The notes beneath the pieces were generated by a model, which was not told the origin of the DNA, searched no databases, and saw nothing but the letters and a program-made list of their open reading frames with translations. A DNA stretch of 30,530 bases from CAMBRQ01 sp945870325 (GTDB lineage: Bacteria > Bacillota > Clostridia > Lachnospirales > Lachnospiraceae), in assembly GCF_050313795.1 (NCBI RefSeq), contig NZ_JBNPMC010000042.1:1-30530 (forward strand). Direction: 5' to 3'. The stretch's first letter is position 1. Every line of letters starts with the position of its first letter. The position numbers and the translations under genes are program-made. This document shows, in pieces, positions 1-7,835 of the stretch.

Positions 1-10
1 ATCAAAGTAC

Positions 11-39
11 TTGACAAATGCGCGATATCGATATATACT
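11..39 (+). promoter_or_regulatory. Promoter of the fatty-acid operon
   Basis: A TTGACA -35 box at 11-16 and a TATACT -10 box at 34-39 are separated by exactly 17 bp, close to the ideal vegetative (sigma-A type) promoter. It lies about 50 bp upstream of the fabH start and is the only good consensus promoter I see before the long same-strand gene series that follows, so it is the likely main promoter of the operon. This is a prediction from sequence only. Confidence 0.8.
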
Positions 40-51
40 TTGAAAGTCAAA
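39..51. promoter_or_regulatory. FabT-like operator palindrome
   Basis: TTTGA (39-43), AAG (44-46) and TCAAA (47-51) form a perfect inverted repeat with a 3-base centre. The published streptococcal FabT site has the same half-sites and spacing (TTTGA-TTA-TCAAA). The palindrome shares its first base with the -10 box and covers the expected transcription start, so a bound repressor would block initiation. A FabT-like MarR protein is encoded at 10768-11226. The pairing of that protein with this site is an inference. Confidence 0.7.
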
Positions 52-86
52 ATAATTTAGAATCAAAATAAATCAGAGGAATTGAT

Positions 87-1070
87 ATGACTGGAATAAT
101 ATGCGGGACGGGTTCATACGCACCGTCATACATCATGGGCAACAATGATATTGCCAAACTGGTAGAGACCAGTGACGAGTGGATACAGGAGAGGACCGGA
201 GTAGTAAGACGGCACATCATCCGTGAAGAGACAACGGTCTCCATGGCGAGCAAAGCCGGTCTGAGAGCGTTGAGGGATGCAGGCGTATCGCCGGAGGAGA
301 TAGATCTGATATTGGTATCTACGATATCATCGAATGTGATTATCCCCTGTGCAGCGTGCGAGGTGCAAAAAGAACTGGGAGCGGTGAATGCAACTTGTTT
401 CGATCTCAGTGCGGCATGTACAGGTTTCGTGCTTGCTTATAATACGGCGGCAGCCTATTTGGCATGTGGAATTTATCGGACGGCACTGGTGATCGGAAGT
501 GAGAGTCTGTCGAACCTGACCAACTGGAAGGATCGGGGCACCTGTATCTTATTTGGTGACGGGGCTGGAGCGGCAGTCATGAAAGCAAGCGACCAGAAGT
601 TCTATCTGCCGGTTACGCATTCCGAGGGAGCCAAAGGGGTAGCACTTACCTGCAAGAGCAGGCATGACTGTAACGGTCTGACAACAGAACTTCGGACTGA
701 GAGTATGCTGGATCAAGAATATTTCATGCAGATGGATGGTCAGGCAGTATTTAAATTCGCGGTGAAGAAGGTGCCGGAGGTTGTAAAAGAAGTGTTGAAA
801 CGCAACCGTATCAGCCAGCAGGAGATTGATTGGTACATCCTGCATCAGGCGAATCGCAGGATTGTGGAAGCCGTAGCAAAGCGCCTGGATGAGCCGATTG
901 AGAAATTCCCGATGAACCTGCAGGAATATGGCAATACATCATCGGCAAGTATTCCAATTCTTCTGGATGAGTTGAAGAAGGACGGGCGGCTGAAGTCAGG
1001 TCAGAAGATTGTATTGGCAGGATTTGGCGCAGGGCTTACATGGGGAGCGGCAATGATAGAGTGGCAATAA
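87..1070 (+). CDS. fabH: Beta-ketoacyl-ACP synthase III (FabH)
   Basis: This 327-residue protein is the usual FabH length. It should condense acetyl-CoA or another short acyl-CoA with malonyl-ACP to start fatty-acid synthesis in the cytoplasm. The thiolase-fold catalytic triad is visible: Cys111 in DLSAACTGF, His253 in ILHQANRR and Asn283 in EYGNTSSAS, matching Cys112/His244/Asn274 of the E. coli enzyme. The start is preceded by AGAGGA at 75-80. It is the first gene of the cluster, directly behind the promoter and FabT-like palindrome. Just at its stop codon there is a 14-bp near-tandem duplication (1057-1070 and 1071-1084). Primer preference (straight or branched) cannot be read from the sequence. 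Confidence 0.97.
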   Translation: MTGIICGTGSYAPSYIMGNNDIAKLVETSDEWIQERTGVVRRHIIREETTVSMASKAGLRALRDAGVSPEEIDLILVSTISSNVIIPCAACEVQKELGAVNATCFDLSAACTGFVLAYNTAAAYLACGIYRTALVIGSESLSNLTNWKDRGTCILFGDGAGAAVMKASDQKFYLPVTHSEGAKGVALTCKSRHDCNGLTTELRTESMLDQEYFMQMDGQAVFKFAVKKVPEVVKEVLKRNRISQQEIDWYILHQANRRIVEAVAKRLDEPIEKFPMNLQEYGNTSSASIPILLDELKKDGRLKSGQKIVLAGFGAGLTWGAAMIEWQ

Positions 1071-1106
1071 TAGAGTGGCAATGAGGCATCAAGCCGGGCA
1101 AGTGAT

Positions 1107-1128
1107 AAATTGGCATTTCTGCCAGTTT
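1107..1128 (+). promoter_or_regulatory. Intergenic hairpin between fabH and acpP
   Basis: A 9-base arm at 1107-1115 (AAATTGGCA) pairs with 1120-1128 (TGCCAGTTT), with one G-U pair, around a 4-base loop; AU-rich sequence follows. It could be a weak terminator or an mRNA-processing or stabilising hairpin that sets acpP expression apart from fabH. ACP is normally needed in large excess. There is no long U-tract, so full termination is unlikely. Confidence 0.4.
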
Positions 1129-1166
1129 ATATATATGAATATGAAAAATAAAAGGAGAATAACATC

Positions 1167-1394
1167 ATGTTAGAAAAAATCAAAGAATTAGTAGCAGAGA
1201 ATTTAGGAGTAGACGCAGGCAGTATTACGGAAGTCTCTTCTTTCAAGGATGATCTTGGAGCAGATTCCCTGGATCTCTTCGAGTTAGTTATGGCGCTGGA
1301 AGAGGAATACGGAATCGAGATCCCGACAGAGGATCTGGAGCAGATCGCAACAGTTGGAGATGTGATCAACTATATTAACGAACACAAAGAATAG
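1167..1394 (+). CDS. acpP: Acyl carrier protein
   Basis: This is a 75-residue acidic four-helix carrier protein, the standard length. The phosphopantetheine attachment serine is Ser34 in GADSLDLFEL, the classic DSL motif. The holo-protein carries the growing acyl chain between FabD, FabH, FabF, FabG, FabZ and FabK, all encoded around it. The start has a strong AAAGGAG site about 9 bases upstream. It sits 96 bp after fabH, behind a hairpin, and 20 bp before fabK. No phosphopantetheinyl transferase gene is seen in the window. Confidence 0.98.
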   Translation: MLEKIKELVAENLGVDAGSITEVSSFKDDLGADSLDLFELVMALEEEYGIEIPTEDLEQIATVGDVINYINEHKE

Positions 1395-1414
1395 AGAAGA
1401 AGCGGGGTTTTTAT

Positions 1415-2353
1415 ATGCAGACAGAAGTAACCAGATTATTAGGAATCGAATATCCAATCATTCAGGGAGGTATGGCATGGGTTGCAGAGTATCATCTGGC
1501 AGCCGCTGTATCGAATGCAGGCGGTCTTGGTCTGATTGGAGCAGCAAGTGCTCCGGCTGAGTGGGTAAGAGACCAGGTACAGGAAGCAAAGAAGTTAACA
1601 GATAAGCCTTTTGGCGTAAATATTATGCTCATGAGTCCTTATGCGGATGAAGTGGCGAAGGTAATCGTAGAAGAAGGCGTGAAAGTGGTAACAACCGGAG
1701 CGGGTAATCCTGAGAAATACATGAAGATGTGGAAAGAAGCGGGAGTAAAGGTGATCCCGGTGGTTGCTTCTGTTGCCCTGGCAAAACGTATGGAGCGCTG
1801 CGGCGCGGATGCTGTAGTCGCAGAAGGATGCGAGGCAGGAGGCCACATCGGGGAGAATACCACTATGGTACTGGTACCGCAGATTGCGGATGCCGTAGAG
1901 ATCCCTGTGATTGCAGCGGGTGGCATTGCAGACGGAAGAGGAATTGCGGCGGCATTTATGCTGGGCGCCAAAGGCGTACAGATGGGAACACATTTTGTCG
2001 TAACAGACGAATCCCAGGTACACGATAATTATAAAGAGAGAATTATTAAGGCGAAGGATATTGATTCCAGAGTAACAGGGAGAACCACAGGACATCCGGT
2101 CCGTGCCCTTCGCAATGATATGACGAGGAAATACATTGAATTAGAGAATAAGGGTGCAAGTTTTGAAGAATTAGAGCATCTGACACTTGGCGGATTGCGA
2201 AGAGCCGTGGTAGATGGCGATGTGAAGAACGGAAGTGTCATGGCGGGACAGATTGCCGGTATGGTGAAGGAGAGAATGTCCTGCAAAGATTTGATCGACA
2301 AACTGGTAAAAGAGACGGATGCTTTGATAAAAGGAGCGGGTTTTTATGAATAA
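1415..2353 (+). CDS. fabK: Enoyl-ACP reductase II, flavin type (FabK)
   Basis: A 312-residue TIM-barrel flavoprotein of the nitronate monooxygenase superfamily, it catalyses the last reduction of each elongation cycle (trans-2-enoyl-ACP to acyl-ACP) using FMN and NAD(P)H. The N-terminal PIIQGGMAW loop, EAGGHIG with His144 (the same number as the conserved FabK histidine of Streptococcus pneumoniae) and the phosphate-binding AAGGIADGRG region are present. No FabI or FabL is seen here, so this is probably the main enoyl reductase; FabK enzymes are known to be insensitive to triclosan. Its end overlaps fabD by 8 bases, suggesting translational coupling. The context separates it from true nitronate monooxygenases. 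Confidence 0.95.
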   Translation: MQTEVTRLLGIEYPIIQGGMAWVAEYHLAAAVSNAGGLGLIGAASAPAEWVRDQVQEAKKLTDKPFGVNIMLMSPYADEVAKVIVEEGVKVVTTGAGNPEKYMKMWKEAGVKVIPVVASVALAKRMERCGADAVVAEGCEAGGHIGENTTMVLVPQIADAVEIPVIAAGGIADGRGIAAAFMLGAKGVQMGTHFVVTDESQVHDNYKERIIKAKDIDSRVTGRTTGHPVRALRNDMTRKYIELENKGASFEELEHLTLGGLRRAVVDGDVKNGSVMAGQIAGMVKERMSCKDLIDKLVKETDALIKGAGFYE

Positions 2354-3293
2354 GATTGCATTTATCTATCCGGGACAGGGCGCCCAGAAGGCTGGAATGG
2401 GAGCGGATTTCTATGAAAAGAGTGAGACCGCAAGGAAACTATTCGACCAGGCAGGCGAGGCTTTGGGGCTGGATATGAAGGAACTGTGCTTTGAAGAGAA
2501 TGAGAAACTTGACGTTACAGAATATACACAGGCAGCCATGGTTACCACCTGCCTTGCGATGACAAGAGTGCTTAAGGAACGGGGACTGACACCGGACATC
2601 ACAGCGGGTTTAAGTCTGGGAGAGTATTGCGCTATCGCAGCAGCAGGCGGGATGGATGATTTGGATGCAATCCGCCTGGTGCGCAAGCGTGGAATCCTGA
2701 TGCAGAACACGGTGCCAACGGGTGTTGGTGCGATGTGTGCGGTGATGGCGATGGATGCATCAGCAATTGAAGAGATAATGACTGATATTGATGGCGTAAC
2801 CATTGCAAATTATAACTGCCCGGGGCAGATTGTCATTACAGGGAAAAAGGATGCGGTGGAAGAGGCTGCCGTCAGATTAAAAGAAGCAGGTGCCAAGCGT
2901 ACCGTGATGTTGAATGTAAGCGGTCCATTCCATTCGCCGTTGCTTGTGCCGGCCGGAGAGGAACTGGCAAAAGAGTTGGAACATACAGAATTTCATCCGT
3001 TAAAGATACCGTATGTGACCAATGTGACAGCAGAAAAAGTGGAAGATATTCATGAGACGAAAGAATTGCTGACTGAGCAGATTAGTTCTCCGGTGCGCTG
3101 GATGCAGAGTATGGAATACTTGATACAGGAAGGCGTGGATACATTCGTGGAGATCGGACCGGGAAGAACATTGGCAGGATTCATGAAGAAGATTAACCGT
3201 AGTGTGAAGGTCTATAATATCGCAGCCTGGGAAGATGTGGATGCGGTAATTGATTCAAAGAAAATGGCAGGTGGAATATGTCGAACAGTTTAG
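2346..3293 (+). CDS. fabD: Malonyl-CoA:ACP transacylase (FabD)
   Basis: This 315-residue enzyme moves malonyl from CoA to ACP. It shows the N-terminal FIYPGQGAQ motif, the nucleophile Ser90 in AGLSLGEY, Arg115 in LVRKRG and the catalytic His197 in SGPFHSPLL. The residue before the nucleophile is Leu instead of the common His of GHSLG, a variation I believe occurs in clostridial FabD and which leaves the catalytic residues in place. It begins inside the last codons of fabK, and its own end overlaps fabG by 16 bases, so fabK-fabD-fabG look translationally coupled. Confidence 0.96.
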   Translation: MNKIAFIYPGQGAQKAGMGADFYEKSETARKLFDQAGEALGLDMKELCFEENEKLDVTEYTQAAMVTTCLAMTRVLKERGLTPDITAGLSLGEYCAIAAAGGMDDLDAIRLVRKRGILMQNTVPTGVGAMCAVMAMDASAIEEIMTDIDGVTIANYNCPGQIVITGKKDAVEEAAVRLKEAGAKRTVMLNVSGPFHSPLLVPAGEELAKELEHTEFHPLKIPYVTNVTAEKVEDIHETKELLTEQISSPVRWMQSMEYLIQEGVDTFVEIGPGRTLAGFMKKINRSVKVYNIAAWEDVDAVIDSKKMAGGICRTV

Positions 3294-4027
3294 AAGGAAA
3301 GATAGCAGTAGTTACCGGCGCGTCCCGTGGGATTGGAAGAGCCATTGCACTGACACTGGCATCCAGAGGCGCTGCCGTGATTATTAATTATAATGGCTCA
3401 AAAGACAGAGCCGAAGAAGTAAAACAGGAGATTGAAGCGACAGGAGGAAAAGCATCCATATATCAATGCAATGTATCCGAATACGAGAAATGCGAGACAT
3501 TTATACAGGATATCATCAAGGAATATGGAAGAATTGATATCCTGGTAAATAATGCCGGAATCACCAGAGATGGTCTGCTGATGAAGATGTCTGAAGCGGA
3601 TTTTGACCAAGTGGTAGATACGAATCTAAAAGGAGCATTCAACACCATCCGTTTTGCCAGCCGTCAGATGTTAAAGCAGAGAAGCGGACGTGTGATCAAC
3701 ATGTCTTCTGTTGTAGGGGTTACTGGTAATGCGGGTCAGGCGAACTATGCGGCATCCAAAGCGGGAGTGATCGGTCTTACCAAAGCAGCCGCACGGGAAC
3801 TTGCGTCCCGAGGAATTACGGTCAATGCAATTGCACCGGGATTCATTGAGACGGATATGACGGAAGTGCTGCCGGAGAAAGTAAAAGAATCCTCGGTGGC
3901 ACAGATTCCGCTTGGTAAGTTCGGAAAACCAGAGCAGGTGGCAGCAGTGGTTGCATTTCTCGCTTCAGAGGATGCGGAATATATTACCGGACAGGTGCTG
4001 CATGTGGATGGTGGCATGGTGATGTAG
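3278..4027 (+). CDS. fabG: 3-oxoacyl-ACP reductase (FabG)
   Basis: A 249-residue short-chain dehydrogenase that reduces 3-ketoacyl-ACP to 3-hydroxyacyl-ACP with NADPH. The Rossmann signature TGASRGIG is at 13-20, NNAG at 91-94, and the catalytic residues Asn116, Ser144, Tyr157 (NYAASK) and Lys161 are all present; the C-terminus ends in the family-typical VDGGMVM. It overlaps fabD by 16 bases. A 96-bp gap with no clear promoter separates it from fabF. Position in the cluster makes FabG far more likely than another short-chain dehydrogenase. Confidence 0.97.
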   Translation: MSNSLEGKIAVVTGASRGIGRAIALTLASRGAAVIINYNGSKDRAEEVKQEIEATGGKASIYQCNVSEYEKCETFIQDIIKEYGRIDILVNNAGITRDGLLMKMSEADFDQVVDTNLKGAFNTIRFASRQMLKQRSGRVINMSSVVGVTGNAGQANYAASKAGVIGLTKAAARELASRGITVNAIAPGFIETDMTEVLPEKVKESSVAQIPLGKFGKPEQVAAVVAFLASEDAEYITGQVLHVDGGMVM

Positions 4028-4123
4028 AGACTGTAGATGTAAGTATTGCAGATAAATGCAGAGTGGCAGTGATCATCAGGCAATAATAAGCAAATAATTG
4101 TATAGCAGCAGGAGATATCAAGT

Positions 4124-5362
4124 ATGAAAAGAAGAGTTGTAGTGACCGGACTTGGAGCAGTAACGCCCATTGGCAATACAGTAGAAGAGTTTTGGGCGGG
4201 AATCAAAGAAGGAAAAGTTGGGATTGGTGAGATTACCAAATTCGATACCACAGATTATAAAGTTAAACTGGCGGCAGAGGTCAAGGGTTTTGTGGCAAAA
4301 GAACGCATGGATTTCAAAGCAGCCAAGCGTATGGAATTATTTGCCCAGTATGCAGTAGCCGCAGCAAAAGAAGCCTACGAAGATTCAGGGCTGGATATTG
4401 AGAAGGAAGATGCTTTCCGAGCGGGCGTAATTGTTGGTTCTGGAATTGGAAGCCTTCAGACGGTGGAGCGCGAGTATGAGAAGATATTGACGAAAGGTCC
4501 AGGCAGAGTGAATCCTTTGATGGTGCCGTTGATGATTTCCAATATGGCAGCAGGCAATATCTCCATTCAATTAGGATTCAAGGGGAAATGCACCAATGTT
4601 GTGACTGCATGTGCATCCGGAACTAACTGTATCGGAGATGCGCTGCGTGCGATTCAGTATGGTGATGCGGATATGATGCTGGCAGGTGGAACCGAAAGTT
4701 GTATCTGTCCGACAGGAGTTGCAGGTTTTACAAGTTTGACAGCTTTATCCGCTTCTGATGATCCGAAGCGTGCATCGATTCCATTTGACAAGGAGCGGAA
4801 TGGCTTCGTGCTTGGAGAAGGCGCCGGCGTGGTCATGCTGGAGGAATTGGAACATGCGAAAGCGAGAGGTGCGAAGATCTATGCGGAAGTTGCTGGTTAT
4901 GGTGTGACTGGGGATGCCTATCATATCACCTCTCCGGCAGAAGATGGAAGTGGTGCGGCGAAGGCAATGACCCTTGCGATGGAAGAAGGAGGGATTGCAC
5001 CTTCCCAGATTGATTATATCAATGCACATGGAACCAGTACACATCACAATGATTTGTTTGAGACGAGGGCCATCAAACTGGCATTCGGGGAAGCAGCCAG
5101 AGGTGTGGTGATTAATTCGACCAAATCCATGATTGGACATTTGCTAGGAGCTGCTGGCGGCGTGGAATTCATTACATGTGTTAAGACCATTCAGGAAGGA
5201 TTCATCCATCAGACCGTAGGAACAGAGACCCCGGATGAGGAATGTGATCTGGACTATGCAATTGGCGCACCGGTGGAAAAAGATGTCAGATACGTTCTGA
5301 CCAATTCTCTTGGATTCGGCGGACATAACGCAACATTATTGTTGAAGAAGTATGAGGGTTAA
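4124..5362 (+). CDS. fabF: Beta-ketoacyl-ACP synthase II (FabF)
   Basis: This 412-residue condensing enzyme extends acyl-ACP with malonyl-ACP. The Cys-His-His set is intact: Cys163 in VTACASGT, His302 in NAHGTSTHHND and His339 in STKSMIGHL, with Lys334 also conserved. Length matches FabF (about 411). The window holds no fabB, fabA or fabM, so how unsaturated chains would be made is not visible; FabF alone supports saturated elongation. An AGGAG site at about 4111 precedes the ATG. Spacing of about 80 bp to accB again lacks an obvious promoter. Confidence 0.97.
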   Translation: MKRRVVVTGLGAVTPIGNTVEEFWAGIKEGKVGIGEITKFDTTDYKVKLAAEVKGFVAKERMDFKAAKRMELFAQYAVAAAKEAYEDSGLDIEKEDAFRAGVIVGSGIGSLQTVEREYEKILTKGPGRVNPLMVPLMISNMAAGNISIQLGFKGKCTNVVTACASGTNCIGDALRAIQYGDADMMLAGGTESCICPTGVAGFTSLTALSASDDPKRASIPFDKERNGFVLGEGAGVVMLEELEHAKARGAKIYAEVAGYGVTGDAYHITSPAEDGSGAAKAMTLAMEEGGIAPSQIDYINAHGTSTHHNDLFETRAIKLAFGEAARGVVINSTKSMIGHLLGAAGGVEFITCVKTIQEGFIHQTVGTETPDEECDLDYAIGAPVEKDVRYVLTNSLGFGGHNATLLLKKYEG

Positions 5363-5440
5363 TGTGCGGTGTCGCTTAGTACAATGCAAATAATACTTTA
5401 ATGCAGTATGATGCAGATGATGCTGCAGGGAGGAACGATC

Positions 5441-5944
5441 ATGGAATTAGAGAATCTTGTGAAATTAATAGAAACCGTATCAGCATCCGAACTGACCGGA
5501 TTAAAATACGAAGAAAATGGAATGAAACTTCACCTGACGAAGAAAAAAGATCAAGTTCAGGTTGTGTCCGCGCCAGTGCAGATGTCAGCTGCTGCGGGAG
5601 TAGGATCATTGGAAAGTACAGTCGCTGGCGTGACTGCAATTCAGGGCGATAATGTGGGTATAACGAATACACCTGCCGCAGATGCGAAGATGGAAGAGCA
5701 GAAAGCAGACGGCAAGACAGTGGAATCTCCGCTGGTAGGAACCTTCTACGCAGCACCATCCGAAGATGCCGCTCCCTTCGTATCCGTTGGCGATACGGTG
5801 AAGAAAGGACAGACACTGGCGATTATCGAAGCCATGAAACTTATGAACGAGATTGAGAGCGAATACGATGGAATCGTATCAGAGATTCTGGCAGAGAATG
5901 GTCAGGCTGTAGAATATGGTCAGCCACTCTTTCGGATTCGTTAG
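5441..5944 (+). CDS. accB: Biotin carboxyl carrier protein of acetyl-CoA carboxylase
   Basis: A 167-residue BCCP. The C-terminal biotinyl domain (about residues 93-167) has the attachment lysine Lys133 in EAMKLMNEIES and the thumb-like segment typical of bacterial AccB. The N-terminal 40 residues resemble the AccC-binding helix and strand, followed by an Ala/Gly/Val-rich flexible linker. I chose the ATG at 5441 because AGGGAGGA lies 6 bases before it; an in-frame ATG at 5408 would add 11 residues (rich in Met and Gln) without a good ribosome site. It carries carboxybiotin from AccC to the AccDA carboxyltransferase encoded downstream. A separate repeat-like hairpin follows its stop. Confidence 0.95.
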   Translation: MELENLVKLIETVSASELTGLKYEENGMKLHLTKKKDQVQVVSAPVQMSAAAGVGSLESTVAGVTAIQGDNVGITNTPAADAKMEEQKADGKTVESPLVGTFYAAPSEDAAPFVSVGDTVKKGQTLAIIEAMKLMNEIESEYDGIVSEILAENGQAVEYGQPLFRIR

Positions 5945-6025
5945 TTGGGTACAGGTCATATGTCAATTGGGTACACCATATTTGTTAGTTTGGGACGTAG
6001 TAAAAGTGCATTTTACTACGTCCCC
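5945..6025. repeat. Repeat-like palindromic insertion upstream of fabZ
   Basis: TTGGGTACA occurs at 5945-5953 and again at 5967-5975. It is followed by a perfect 14-bp hairpin: GGGACGTAGTAAAA at 5992-6005, loop GTGCA, and the complementary arm at 6011-6024. The hairpin ends only a few bases before the fabZ ribosome site (AAAAGGAG, 6026-6033). Its style (short AATTGGG/GGGAC units and a strong stem) recalls the GGGACGGGGG elements beside hydF, so I read it as a degenerate REP-like element. It may also tune fabZ translation or mRNA stability. Confidence 0.55.
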
Positions 6026-6039
6026 AAAAGGAGAAAATT

Positions 6040-6468
6040 ATGAGACGTTTAGATATTAGCCAGATCAAAGAAATCATCCCCCACCGCCATCCTTTCTTGC
6101 TTATTGACTACATTGAAGACTACGAACCAGGTCAATATGCCATAGGATACAAGTGTGTATCCTACCGTGAAGAGTTCTTCGCAGGTCATTTTCCGCAGGA
6201 GCCGGTAATGCCGGGAGTATTAACGGTGGAGGCATTGGCGCAGGTGGGCGCAGTTGCCATCTTAAGCATGGAAGAGAATAGAGGCAAGATTGCCTATTTC
6301 GGCGGCATTAATAAGTGCAAATTCAAAGGCAAGATTGTACCGGGGGACAAGGTTCGTCTGGAAACGAAGATTGTAAAACAAAAAGGTCCGGTGGGTGTTG
6401 GAGAAGCAATTGCCAGCGTGGACGGTAAAACGGTTGTCAGTGCAGAATTAACATTTATGATTGGATAG
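6040..6468 (+). CDS. fabZ: 3-hydroxyacyl-ACP dehydratase (FabZ)
   Basis: This 142-residue hot-dog-fold enzyme dehydrates 3-hydroxyacyl-ACP to the trans-2-enoyl form used by FabK. The motifs IIPHRHPFLLID and GHFPQEPVMPGVLTVEALAQ are present, giving catalytic His50 and Glu64 (His49 and Glu63 in the Pseudomonas enzyme). Length is typical of FabZ rather than FabA, and FabA-type isomerase context (fabB) is absent. It lies between accB and accC, an arrangement common in Firmicute fab clusters. The next gene, accC, starts 10 bases past its stop and uses a ribosome site at that junction. A strong hairpin sits directly before its own ribosome site. Confidence 0.96.
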   Translation: MRRLDISQIKEIIPHRHPFLLIDYIEDYEPGQYAIGYKCVSYREEFFAGHFPQEPVMPGVLTVEALAQVGAVAILSMEENRGKIAYFGGINKCKFKGKIVPGDKVRLETKIVKQKGPVGVGEAIASVDGKTVVSAELTFMIG

Positions 6469-6477
6469 GTGATTTGC

Positions 6478-7821
6478 ATGATTAAGAAAGTATTAATCGC
6501 GAACCGGGGCGAGATCGCGGTGCGTATCATTCGTGCCTGCAGAGAGATGGGAATTGAGACAGTTGCAGTATATTCTGAGGCGGATAAAGAAGCCCTGCAT
6601 ACCAAATTAGCAGATGAGGCTGTCTGTATCGGTCCTGCTGCCTCCAGTGAAAGTTATCTGAGTATGGATCGTATCATCAGTGCCACAGTTGTGACCGGCG
6701 CTGATGCCATTCATCCGGGATTCGGGTTCCTGTCAGAGAATAGCAGATTCGCAGAACTGTGTGAGCAGTGTAACATTACATTTATCGGACCGCCCTCTCA
6801 GGTAATCGCAAGCCTTGGCAATAAGCAGGAGGCAAGGAATACCATGATAACTGCAGGCGTTCCGGTAATTCCGGGAAGTACCGAACCTATCTATGATGCG
6901 AAGACGGGAGCCGCTATCGCAGAAGAGATCGGTTATCCTGTTATCGTGAAAGCTGCCCTTGGCGGCGGAGGCAAAGGGATGCGTGTTGCCAATATGCCGG
7001 AGGAATTCGAGCAGAGTTTTCAGACAGCACAGAAAGAGACGCAGATGGCATTCGGTGACAATACCATGTATATCGAGCATTTCGTACAACGCCCAAGGCA
7101 TATTGAGTTCCAGATTCTGGCGGACCATTATGGAAATGTCATCCATCTGGGGGAACGTGACTGCTCGATCCAGAGAAATCATCAGAAGATGATTGAAGAG
7201 TCCCCATCCATTGCGCTGTCAGATGAATTGCGCGCCCGCATGGGAGAAGCGGCGGTAAAAGCAGCCAAAGCAGCCAGGTATGAGAATGCCGGAACCATAG
7301 AATTCCTTCTGGAGAAAAGTGGGAACTTTTATTTTATGGAAATGAATACCCGAATTCAGGTAGAGCATCCGGTTACAGAATGGGTAACTGGGATAGACTT
7401 AATTAAGGAGCAGATTCGTATCGCGTCTGGCAGAAAACTTTCTTATACACAGAAAGACGTGCATCTGACCGGTCATGCAATCGAATGCCGGATCAATGCG
7501 GAGAACCCGGAAAAGGGATTCCGTCCGTCTCCGGGAACGATTACCGATATGTATCTGCCGGGCGGCAAGGGAATCCGGATTGACTCGGCAATCTACAGCG
7601 GTTACACGATACCGCCATATTATGACTCTATGATAGCGAAGATGATTGTGTGGGCGAAGAATCGGGACGAGGCAATCCACAAGATGCAAAGTGCGCTGGG
7701 AGAAGTGATTATCGAGGGAATCGATACCAACGTGGACTATCAATATGAGATATTGAATCATCCTGACTATATTGCCGGAAATATCGATATAGAATTTATT
7801 GCAGAACACGATGCGCATTAG
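6478..7821 (+). CDS. accC: Biotin carboxylase subunit of acetyl-CoA carboxylase
   Basis: A 447-residue ATP-grasp enzyme that carboxylates the biotin on AccB. It begins MIKKVLIANRGEIAVRI, has the glycine-rich ATP loop GGGGKGM at 162-168, and the metal and active-site cluster Glu288, Asn290, Arg292, Glu296 in MEMNTRIQVEHP; the numbering follows E. coli AccC (449 residues). I prefer the ATG at 6478 with an AGGTG-type site at the fabZ stop; a GTG at 6469 would add three residues. The next gene, accDA, is only 14 bp downstream. Confidence 0.97.
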   Translation: MIKKVLIANRGEIAVRIIRACREMGIETVAVYSEADKEALHTKLADEAVCIGPAASSESYLSMDRIISATVVTGADAIHPGFGFLSENSRFAELCEQCNITFIGPPSQVIASLGNKQEARNTMITAGVPVIPGSTEPIYDAKTGAAIAEEIGYPVIVKAALGGGGKGMRVANMPEEFEQSFQTAQKETQMAFGDNTMYIEHFVQRPRHIEFQILADHYGNVIHLGERDCSIQRNHQKMIEESPSIALSDELRARMGEAAVKAAKAARYENAGTIEFLLEKSGNFYFMEMNTRIQVEHPVTEWVTGIDLIKEQIRIASGRKLSYTQKDVHLTGHAIECRINAENPEKGFRPSPGTITDMYLPGGKGIRIDSAIYSGYTIPPYYDSMIAKMIVWAKNRDEAIHKMQSALGEVIIEGIDTNVDYQYEILNHPDYIAGNIDIEFIAEHDAH

Positions 7822-7835
7822 AAAGGTGAAGTTCT

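Noticed and set aside
1595..2095. A 166-codon minus-strand frame inside fabK
   Set aside because: Entirely antisense to fabK, with Cys/His-rich low-plausibility protein and no expression signals.
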